The notes below the pieces were generated by a model. It ran no database searches, was not told the DNA's origin, and saw nothing but the letters and a program-made list of their open reading frames with translations. DNA of 64,000 nucleotides from Ashinkailepas kermadecensis. Its lineage: Eukaryota; Arthropoda; Thecostraca; Neolepadidae. Shown here in pieces: positions 55,661 through 64,000 of the stretch. Within the stretch, counting starts at the first letter, position 1, and each line of letters opens with the position of its first letter. Location: NCBI GenBank assembly GCA_034440615.1, contig JAOTOM010004749.1, positions 310,001 to 374,000 of the forward strand, read 5' to 3'. Position numbers and translations under genes: made by a program.

Positions 55661-56806
55661 TTCGGGTCACACTGAATGGAGCTGGTCTGACTGATGTGGA
55701 TGAGGTGCAGGTCAGATGGAATGGAGCTGGTCTGACTGATGTGGATGAGGTGCAGGTCAGATGGAATGGAGCTGGTCTGACTGATGTGGTTGTGTTGCTG
55801 GTCAGATGGAATGGAGTTGATCTGACTGATGTGGATGTGTTGCTGGTCAGATGGGATGGAGCTGGTCTGACTGATGTGGATGCGTTGCTGGTCAGATGGA
55901 ATGGAGCTGGTCTGACTGATGTGGATGTGTTGCTGGTCAGATGGAATGGAGCTGGTCTGACTGATGTAGATGAGGTGCAATTCAGATGGAATGGAGCTGG
56001 TCTGACTGATGTGGATGAGGTGCAGGTCAGATGGAATGGAGCTGGTCTGACTGATGTGGATGTGTTGCTGGTCAGATGGAATGGAGCTAGTCTGACTGAT
56101 GTGGTTGTGTTGCTGGTCAGATGGAATGGAGTTGATCTGACTGATGTGGATGAGGTGCTGGTCAGATGGAATGGAGCTGGTCTGAATGATGTGGTTGTGT
56201 TGCTGGTCAGATGGAATGGAGTTGGTCTGACTGATGTAGATGAGGTGCAATTCAGATGGAATGGAGCTGGTCTGACTGATGTGGATGAGGTGCTGGTCAG
56301 ATGGAATGGAGCTGGTCTGACTGATGTAGATGAGGTGCAATTCAGATGGAATGGAGCTGGTCTGACTGATGTGGATGTGTTGCTGGTCAGATGGAATGGA
56401 GCTGGTCTGACTGATGTGGATGTGTTGCTGATCAGATGGAATGGAGCTGGTCTGACTGATGTGGTTGTGTTGCTGGTCAGATGGAATGGAGTTGATCTGA
56501 CTGATGTGGATGAGGTGCAGGTCAGATGGAATTGAGCTGGTCTGACTGATGTAGGTGAGGTGCACGTCAGATGGAAAAGAGCTTGTCTGACTGATGTGGA
56601 TGTGTTGCTGGTCAGATGGAATGGAGCTGGTCTGACTGATGTGGATGAGGTGCTGGTCAGATGGAATGGAGCTGGTCTGACTGATGTGGATGTGTTGCTG
56701 GTCAGATGGAATGGAGCTGGTCTGACTGATGTGGATGTGTTGCTGGTCAGATGGAATGGAGCTGATCAGACTGATGTGGATGAGCTGTTTGCCAAATGAA
56801 GTAAAG
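55661..56806. repeat. 45-bp minisatellite, about 25 copies
   Basis: Unit GTCAGATGGAATGGAGCTGG followed by TCTGACTGATGTGGATG and a variable GAGGTGCAG, TGTTGCTG or TTGTGTTGCTG end. At 45 bp (15 codons) with no stop, it leaves long frames on both strands: plus GAGLTDVDVLLVRWN repeats (306 codons) and minus SIPSDQQHIHISQTS repeats (416 codons, 56832-55582). Neither frame has a supporting start, signal or flanking domain. Confidence 0.96.
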
Positions 56807-57884
56807 CAGATCTGATGTGGTTGTTCTACCATGAAGGCATTTCGTTGCTAACCAGTAAGCTGCATTTTCTGTACACCCAGGTGCCTAGTTATTCAAGGGA
56901 TCGGACTTCTTTGTTTATTTGTGTTTGTTGTTGGTGTATTGAACAGTGAACAGTGTATTGAACAGTACAATTGCATTGGTCTGATCTCACTGCTTGATTA
57001 CTATGGTCCATGCATCCCGAAATGATTTGGTGTTCAAGCATGATATCCTCATTCCAATTATTTCATCACATCCAAAACCATCCAAAATATGGCAAGTTAA
57101 TGTCAGTTGCCAGGGCGAATTGAAGAAGATTTGTGGGTGGACTCGTCCGGAGGAGCGCCCTCGGCTGAAAAGTTCGTTGCGCGTGTGGGTGGTACATAGG
57201 GATAGCTTTGAGCTGCGGAAATTTATAACTTTCTGTGGTCATCCTGGTGGGCTTGAAGGGAACACTATATGTTGTTGCTAACTGGTGCCGGTACTGGGTC
57301 TCCGCCTAGCTTCCATATCGCGGTCTATTTTAAGGCGCACAAACAGTTTAAACGGCAAGAATCTCCAGCGGAGTAAGATCACATCTTCGGAAGACGTTCC
57401 CGACGCAAAATATAATGCCGTGTACAAAGTAGAAATTCACGGATTTATGTAAGCTATTGCAATGCTTGAAAACACTGCACGAAATCAATGCCTATAACAT
57501 TGTCACCATCAATTGAAGATATGGTATCCTTTTAAATCATTATTTATTGACATCAAATGGAGTATTGATTCCTGTCTTGTTCGATGCTTACCTCACTACC
57601 TCTTCAGTCGTGGTTTGTGCAATGTGCAAAGTGGAATGCGATTTTGGCAGTGCGAGACTTAAGCTAAAGCAGTTTGAATTACTTCGAACAATAATATTCC
57701 CATCAGTAGGATCTCAGCTAATTTTGAACATCACACTGCACGTGCTAAGTGGTGATCTCACTTGTTGGAAAGATCTTCATTCCATGTCGTGAGAAATAAA
57801 ACGTGCGGGCTCACAGCTCTGCATACTTTGTAATGTGTTTGAGGCAATGCAAAATATACTGGTCTGCCAGTCTAACTATGCACT
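56807..57884. other. No recognisable gene
   Basis: Unique-looking sequence. GTGAACAGTGTATTGAACAGT near 56945-56970 is a short duplication. Confidence 0.5.
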
Positions 57885-58605
57885 TCTGCAGGCTGTACGT
57901 CACCACTTACACTGCTGCGTGCCGGTCTAGTTATACCCTGCTGCAGGCTACACGTCACCACTTATACTGCTGCGTGCCAGTCTAATTTTCACTACTGCAG
58001 GCTGCACGTCCTCATTTACACTAATGCGTGCCAGTCTAACCATACCCTGCTGCAGGTTATACGTCACCACTTACACTGATGCGTGCCAGTCTAACCATAC
58101 CCTGCTGCAGGCTGCAAGTCCTCATTTGCACTGCTGCGTGCCAGTCTAACCATACCCTGCTGCAGGCTGCACGTCCTCATTTACACTGCTGCGTGCCAGT
58201 CTAACCATACCCTGATGCAGGCTATACGTCACCACTTACACTGATGCGTGCCAGTCTAACTATACCCTGCTGCATGATATACGTCACCACTTATACTATT
58301 GCGTGCCAGTCTAACTATACCCTGCTGCAGACTGCACGTCCTCATTTACACTGCTGCGTGCCAATCTAACCATACCCTGCTGCAGGCTGCACGTCACCAC
58401 TTACACTGCTGCGTGCCAGTCTAACAATACCCTGCTGCTGTCATCATTTACAATACTGCGTGTCAGTCTAACTATACCCTGATACAGGCTGCACGTCACC
58501 ACTTACACTGCTGCGTGCCAGTCTAACAATACCCTGCTGCTGTCATCATTTACACTACTGCGTGTCAGTCTAACTATACCCTGATGCAGGCTGCACGTCA
58601 TCGTT
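57885..58605. repeat. 55-bp minisatellite, about 13 copies
   Basis: Each unit contains GCGTGCCAGTCTAAC, TACCCTGCTGCAGGCT and CACGTC(A/C)(C/T)CA(C/T)TTACACT. Several units are shortened (CTGCTGCTGTCATC). Confidence 0.94.
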
Positions 58606-58924
58606 TTCACTGACCAAGTACTCACCTCTTATCGTCCTGTCTTGGCGTCCGTGGCCGGGGCATGCATCATGCAGGCAGGTGGGTGGTTCGGTACGCTGGT
58701 CTATCACTCTCCCAGATGCATCATGTCATCTGAGCGAGCATTCAGACCGCCCCCCCCCCCCCTCCACCATCCGTCTCCCCGGTCACCTACAAATTGACTC
58801 GGCCGGGTCACATCAGCTAATCAGCACGTGTGACGAAGGTCGCAACCTGTCCACCGCGGGCTAAACACCCACTTTAGCCACATATCGGGCTCTGACACGG
58901 CCCATTGCGGATTGGTGTTGCGGG
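58606..58924. other. Unassigned, with a C-run
   Basis: Contains a run of 12 or more C at about 58752. No gene recognised. Confidence 0.45.
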
Positions 58925-59235
58925 CCAGGGGATGGAGGCCGGAGGTGGGGAAAGGGAGCGGTGGCGGGGAACAGACCTGGTCTGAGGCGACCCGGCCCGA
59001 TGCCGCCCCCCTCCCCCTGGAGGAACGCCAGACGGAGGCCGGAGGTGGGGAAAGGGAGCGGTGGCGGGGAACAGACCTGGTCTGAGGCGACCCGGCCCGA
59101 TGCCGCCCCCCTCCCCCTGGAAGAACACCAGACGGAGGCCGGGGGTGGGGAAAGGGAGCGGTGGCGGGGAACAGACCTGGTCTGAGGCGACCCGGCCCGA
59201 TGCCGCCCCCCCCCCTCCCCCTGGAGGAACGCCAG
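58925..59235. repeat. 100-bp repeat, three near-identical copies
   Basis: GGAGG(T)GGGGAAAGGGAGCG recurs at 58941, 59041 and about 59141. Each copy continues through GAACAGACCTGGTCTGAGGC to a C-run and GGAGGAACGCCAGAC. Confidence 0.96.
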
Positions 59236-60394
59236 ACGTGCAGCTTAACAGCGATGGGAGGGCCCCGATGTCGGCGAGATCGGAATGCCTGTGACCAGGT
59301 GGTTGTGATTCTTTTTGTGTCCGTTTTCTGTCATGTTGGATAATCCTGCAGCTTCGTAAATATCTGGGAGAATGTACCCAATGTGCCCCACGTGAACTAA
59401 AGCAAACCACGGTGAAGCCACTATAGCACTTTTAACGATATCGATAATATCGTTTCAAACAATTAACTTTTCATCGTTCTGAAGTTCTTTTAAAGCTGTT
59501 TTGCGAAACTGACGACCGTGCAATAGGGGCGTCGACGTCCTTTTTCAGCCTTGCCAACAGATGCTGTGACGTCGCCAGCTCAAACAAACGTGGGTCTTTA
59601 TTTCGAACATCAGTAGAAAGTGTTTAATCGCCATGTCACTCTGGAACCGAATGATGTCTTACGTGATTCGGTGCAGACGTGTTATTAAGTTAAATACAAA
59701 CTATGCTTCATAGCTGTATTGTGAGCTATTAGTTACTGTACAAAGTATGTGTGCATAAAGGTTGGTGCAATTTGGACCTGTCTAAATAGCTCAATTAGGT
59801 TATTACGAAATGTTGCTGGAAATGGCATGCATGCCAAATCTTCTAAGTGACCACATACATTTGGCAGCAATGGCCGGCATGGGTAGCAGGTATTTATGTA
59901 CCAGTAAAAGCATGCAAGGCATGATGCAGCCGATGGTGGGTGAGCGCCGCATGTTTTGCCTCTCCGACTACTTGTTCTCCATGTTTGGAGTTTGGAGAGC
60001 CTCTGTTCTTCCGCCGATCTTGCCGCCAGGTGGACGGAGGCGCCGATTCTCTTCAGCTGCCCGAAGTCCAGTAGCTGTGGTTGTTCATATCTGACGTGTG
60101 GCGATCGTCCATCCAGAGCCCAGCTTACTTCGCCTATTTTTCAGAGTGGATCTTGATCTCGGTAAATGGAGGAAGTGGAAAGCTGTCGTCGTAATTCAAA
60201 TATGTTGACTTTTGAAGGCGCGTTGATATGGTGAAACGTTGAACTCATTTACCGAGTAGCTACTCGTTGTCTTACAGTTGCACCTGGACTATTCTGGAGT
60301 GTCACAGAAACATGAGTTGGCGAGGAGAGACAGCGCGACTACATGGCTAACTGACACTTATGTGACAACAGCGTAGTGCTTCTCTGAATGGAAA
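59236..60394. other. No recognisable gene
   Basis: Unique-looking sequence. Frames at 59810-60094 and 59956-60156 overlap and are unrecognised; the second is cysteine-containing (SCPKSSSCGCSYLTCGD). Confidence 0.45.
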
Positions 60395-61440
60395 AGGTGG
60401 TGGTGGTCTGTGACAGAGCACGCTGGTCAAAGTGATCTGTTGCAGAGCACACTGATCGAAGTGCTCCATAATAGAACACACTGATGAAAATGGTCTGTAG
60501 CAGAGCACACTGACCAAAGTGGTCTGTAGCATCTCAAACTGATCAAAGTGGTCTGTAGCAGAGCACGCTGATAAAAGTAGTCTGTAACAGAACACGCTGA
60601 TCAAAGTAATCTGTAGCAGAGCACAATGATCAAAGTGGTCTGTAACAGAGCACACTGACCAAAGTGGTCTGTAGCATCTCAAACTGATCAAAGTGGTCTG
60701 TAGCAGAGCACGCTGATAAAAGTAGTCTGTAACAGAGCACGCTGATCAAAATAATATGTAGCAGAGCACACTGATCAAAGTGGTCTGTAGCAGAGCACAC
60801 TGACCAAAGTGGTCTGTAGCATCTCAAACTGATAAAAGTGGTCTGTAGCAGAGCACGCTGATAAAAGTAGTCTGTAGCAGAGCACACTGATCAAAGTGGT
60901 CTGTAACGGAGCACACTGATCAAAGTGGTCTGTAGTAGAGCACGCTGATAAAAGTAGTCTATAACAGAGCATACTGATCAAAGTGGTCTGTAACAGAGCA
61001 CACTGATCAAAGTGGTCTGTAGCAGAGCACACTGATCAAAGTGGTCTGTAACAGAGCGCACTAACCAAAGTGGTCTGTAGCATCTCAAACTGATCAAAGT
61101 GGTCTGTAGCAGAGCACGCTGATAAAAGTAGTCTGTAACAGAGCACACTGATCAAAGTGGTCTGTAACAGAGCATACTGATCAAAGTGGTCTGTAGCAGA
61201 GCACACTGACCAAAGTGGTCTGTAGCAGAGTACACTGACCAAAGTGGTCTGTAGCAGAGCACGCTGATCAAAGTGGTCTGTAGCAGAGCACGCTGATAAA
61301 AGTAGTATGTAACAGAGCACACAGATCAGAGTGGTCTGTAGCAGAGCACACTGACCAGAGTGGTCTGTAGCAGAGCACACAGATCAGAGTGGTCTGTAGC
61401 AGAGCACACTGACCAGAGTGGTCTGTAGCAGAGCACTGAT
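60395..61440. repeat. 29-bp minisatellite, about 36 copies, with higher-order steps
   Basis: Unit ACTGATCAAAGTGGTCTGTA followed by GCAGAGCAC. A marker variant (GCATCTCAAACTGAT) occurs at 60531, 60676, 60821 and 61082, spaced by 145, 145 and 261 bp (5, 5 and 9 units), showing block duplication. Confidence 0.96.
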
Positions 61441-62400
61441 TGGCACACTGATGTGACCACTGGCACACCGATCGAAGTTAGTGGCATGAAAATCCACGCG
61501 GCAGAACACTTTCTCATCTGCGAATGTCGAAATTCAGCGCATTTCCTACTTTTATTTGGACACGATCTCGAGAAAATCCCTCCTCTGAGTATACCCCAGC
61601 CAAAATTACATTGATTCAACTGAGGCCAAAAAGGTTATCGTTATTTCTAGGTACGATTTATGAAGGGAGGCATTTGAGTTGCCAAGTGGAGCTATTTATG
61701 AGATACCCGAGGTCAGCCCGATCGGATACCGGAGCAGGGTCTGAACACCTTACTGCGGCAGCATTCGACGACCTTTGGCTTTGCTAGCTCATCAGGTTTT
61801 GTTGTCAGCCATGCTCAGGGTCACAGTGGCCGTTCACTTTAGTGTCACGATGTAGAACCTGGCGGTAGCAATGTATCGGGCGCGGATGTTAGCGGGTGCT
61901 GTCACCCACAGCCTATCAATTGTCCCGTAACGGTGATGTCAACTCAGCGGGTGACAAAAAGAAGACGCACGGGCTAGGAGAGCCTCATGACGTTCATTGG
62001 ATTTTGGGAGCCGCCTTCGGTAGCACCCTCTAATCCTGACTCCATAGTCCTTTAAGGATGATCTGCTCTCTGTTCCGTTGCGATGGCCGCCGTTATTAGT
62101 GGTGTTACAGCGATGTTTGCATGTAGGGACGAGTGGGTTTTAAGGGCGATTTTATATCCAATGCGACATCCAATGATAAGCTTCAGGAATTGGGGGAGGG
62201 GCGTCGCCAATCCCCCACCGTGGTGACGTCTGTGACTCTTATCAAGCTTAGTGCCATCTTGCGATGAATTATCCCTACCCGAGGTCAAATACGGCGAAAC
62301 GGGCGGCGTTTACCGCAAACTTGAGCGGCGACCAATGTCTGTGCGCGGGCTCGTGCAGGTGTTGGTTCTTCAGCCACGACCGTCCTTAACGGGTTTTGTT
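61441..62400. other. No recognisable gene
   Basis: Unique-looking sequence between the last minisatellite and a GC-box region. Confidence 0.5.
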
Positions 62401-62492
62401 GCATTGGTGCCGCTGGCCTCCCGTCCCTTCCCCGCCCCCCGCCCCCTCCCACACGGGCAGCTCCCGGAGCGGCCGGAGTTCAGCCGGCGAGG
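62401..62492 (+). promoter_or_regulatory. Possible GC-box promoter-proximal region
   Basis: CCCCGCCCCCCGCCCCCTCC (about 62430-62449) contains Sp1/KLF-type GC boxes and lies 45-60 bp upstream of a start codon in strong context. No TATA box is seen. This could equally be a low-complexity C-rich stretch. Confidence 0.25.
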
Positions 62493-62672
62493 ATGGCGGA
62501 TTTACTCGAACGGTATCGGACAGCTGCGGCACTGTGCGCACCAGACAATCCACTTGAAACTGGAGTTGAGAAGAACAAAGCTGGTGGTATCAATGCCACG
62601 TTTCCACCGTGCGGCTTCTCCTGTTTATATTTTTACCGGTCGATATACGCCATTTGTTGCGTACCTGCTTAG
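62493..62672 (+). CDS. Candidate first exon of an unknown gene
   Basis: The ATG at 62493 has a consensus Kozak context (CGAGGATGGCG, A at -3, G at +4) in a CpG-rich patch downstream of GC boxes. It opens 59 codons starting MADLLERYRTAAALCAPDNP, followed by LETGVEKNKAGG, and ends at TAG (62670-62672). The first 30 residues look like ordinary protein: an acidic/basic amphipathic start and no low complexity. The remainder is cysteine- and aromatic-rich and reads like translated intron. A weak donor, GCTG|GTGGTA, falls at 62584. An overlapping plus frame (62251-62694) is less convincing because its start lacks this context. No family is recognised. Confidence 0.3.
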   Translation: MADLLERYRTAAALCAPDNPLETGVEKNKAGGINATFPPCGFSCLYFYRSIYAICCVPA

Positions 62673-63512
62673 CAATGACCGGCGCATCGTTTAAAGTAAG
62701 ACAAATGGAAATCGGCTGACAATTTTTCGAGTTAGGGGCCGTTAAAGTAAAACAATTTCGTAGCGCCAGACCACAAAAATCGGCGCTGATGCGCTTCCCG
62801 TATATCCGCAAAAGGGAAGTGTTCTTGGCAACACTAGCGACTTATTTGAGGTATATTGATATGCTATATAGTTTCATGGTCATGTTAGGTCACCGAGGTC
62901 AAGTCAGGTCAAGTTCATGACAGGTTAATGGAACCAAACTTGGTCAACTGGAATGCTGTCATAAATGCACTACTGTTTGTCATTGTGTACCTAAGCGTTT
63001 CCATACTTTATTCATGTACTTCGCTCCTTTCTTCGCGAAGCCGATTGCACCGACGTGCCCGACGGAGCAGTCGGGCGGGCGGCCCGGTTCCGGTAACTAG
63101 AACAGGTAACTGACCTGATAAAGTGCTGCAATATAGGTGACCTGAGGTCAAATGTCGGGTCTAGCATCTGTATTGCATCATTAGTAATGTCCAAAACATC
63201 ATTGATGCCCATTTTGGAGAATTTAAACACAATCACAGCGATCCATAACAATGACAAGCCAAGCCACGCAAAAAAATAAATGTTTGACAAATGTGACCTC
63301 ATTTAACCTTGAACATATTGACCTAAGGTCATGAAATTTGCACACAATAGAGTTCACTACTGTACCCATCCACCCTGTGAATTGCGTTCCTCCAGCTTTA
63401 ATAGGAGCCGAGATCTTAGTGAGGGGCGGAATCCACCTCCCCCCCCCTCCAGTGCGCGTAATTTTCACAGGCCCTCCAGGGCGCGTGCTAAAATTCACAT
63501 TGCTTTAGTGTC
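62673..63512. other. Unassigned, with clustered AGGTCA half-sites
   Basis: AGGTCA occurs at 62887-62892, 62896-62901 and 62906-62911 (direct repeats spaced 3 and 4 bp). Everted pairs TGACCTgAGGTCA (63138-63150) and TGACCTaAGGTCA (63319-63331) follow. These match nuclear-receptor half-site geometry. Similar TGACCTTGACC phrases occur in the F1 repeats of this window, so a decayed repeat is the simpler explanation. Confidence 0.5.
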
Positions 63513-63726
63513 GGCCAGTGGCGCAGCCAGGATTCTCTTGGGATGGGGGGGGGGCGACGAACAAAAAATATCGTGAAAGAATATCGCTTTCAGCGCACGA
63601 AGCGCGACGAAGAATTTTCGATTTGCTTTGAAAAAAATATCGAAAATGTCTTGTCTCATCCAGTGTGTTTTTAGTTGCTAAGGGAGGAGGGCCGGACCCC
63701 CACCCTCCTTGGCTGCGCTGCTGGTG
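63513..63726. repeat. Foldback element with imperfect inverted ends
   Basis: CAGTGGCGCAGCCAGGATTC (about 63513-63532) and TTGGCTGCGCTGCTGGTG (63709-63726) are imperfect inverted complements, each with an adjoining G-rich or C-rich run. The left end resembles the left end of F1 copy B in reverse. About 210 bp long, AT-rich centre, non-coding. Confidence 0.5.
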
Positions 63727-63734
63727 TCACCCCA

Positions 63735-63971
63735 GAGTCTTCTCACCACAAAGTACTGAAAGACAGGTTTGACATGCTGAAAAACATACGAATTAATACT
63801 CGCAAAGGGACAAAAGTGTTTTGTCTCGAAGGGTGGAGAGTTTCCATCAGTGCAGGGATGAGCCTATGGAACGAGTTACAAAGGGAAGGGACTACATTTT
63901 TGTTGTCCAGACGATTAAATCAAGACAGGCCGGAACATTTCTTCGCTGGTATCCGCCGGAGTCAAGACTAG
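63735..63971 (+). pseudogene. P-element-type transposase, C-terminal fragment
   Basis: The frame reads LKDRFDMLKNIRINT (from 63756), then GWRVSISAGMSLWNELQREG, FLLSRRLNQDRPEHFFAGIR, and a stop at 63969-63971. The FDML segment, the GW-x2-SI-x3-LW spacing and the (T/S)RRLNQD-x3-FF-x2-IR block are hallmarks of the C-terminal part of P-element and THAP9-like transposases, DDE/D-fold enzymes that cut and paste DNA. Upstream catalytic regions and a THAP domain are absent from this window. The codons before about 63735 fall in the foldback repeat. The premature stop right after the motif suggests a broken copy, although sequence past 64000 is unseen. Confidence 0.8.
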
Positions 63972-64000
63972 TTTAAGATCGAAGGCTCGCAAGCCATTTT

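Noticed and set aside
55582..56832. 416-codon minus-strand repeat protein
   Set aside because: The opposite strand is also open, unit length is a multiple of three, and changes between units alter residues freely.

Overview
The window looks like gene-poor, repeat-rich nuclear DNA of an invertebrate animal. The evidence is tRNA-derived SINE copies, a decayed Penelope-like element, a CR1/Jockey-type reverse-transcriptase relic, the tail of a P-element transposase, and very long AT, CT and CA microsatellites. There is no bacterial-style gene packing, no operon, no rRNA and no intact tRNA gene. I cannot name the species or phylum.

Layout. 1-0.5 kb: a 59-bp satellite built from the tRNA-like head of a SINE. 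0.5-5.5 kb: plain unique-looking DNA. 5.5-7.3 kb: a dispersed repeat (family F1) carrying a 19-copy 48-bp array; its sister copy lies at 27.3-28.4 kb without the array. 8.8-9.1 kb: AT microsatellite. 9.9-10.3 kb: small CpG-rich island. 11.1-11.3 kb: SINE with a tRNA-Lys-like head; a headless relative is at 36.5 kb. 15.3-17.1 kb: broken Penelope-like element. 18.3-18.7 kb: CT/AT microsatellites. 18.8-22.1 kb: two near-identical 1.66-kb direct repeats. 25.0-27.1 kb: 40-bp and 24-bp arrays that keep very long reading frames open on both strands. 28.5 and 44.6 kb: two copies of a second SINE, the family that seeded the 59-bp satellite. 30.5-32.9 kb: 18-, 9- and 18-bp arrays, the last one read as Gly-X-Thr triplets. 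35.5-36.3 kb: 65/66-bp array. 36.8-37.5 kb: a compound microsatellite of about 750 bp. 39.8-40.3 kb: non-LTR reverse-transcriptase remnant. 40.8-42.7 kb: 31-, 55- and 30-bp arrays and a small hairpin element. 47.7-61.4 kb: about a dozen unrelated minisatellites nearly end to end. 63.5-64 kb: a foldback repeat and a P-transposase C-terminus.

Genes. No complete host gene can be called. The best host-gene hints are single exon-like pieces: a signal-peptide-like start (43380), a donor-flanked minus-strand exon (48476-48593), a cysteine-rich C-terminal piece (49463-49579), a GC-rich frame (55147-55408) and a start codon in strong context beside GC boxes (62493). Nothing shows that they belong together. 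Most long reading frames here are by-products of tandem repeats that lack stop codons.
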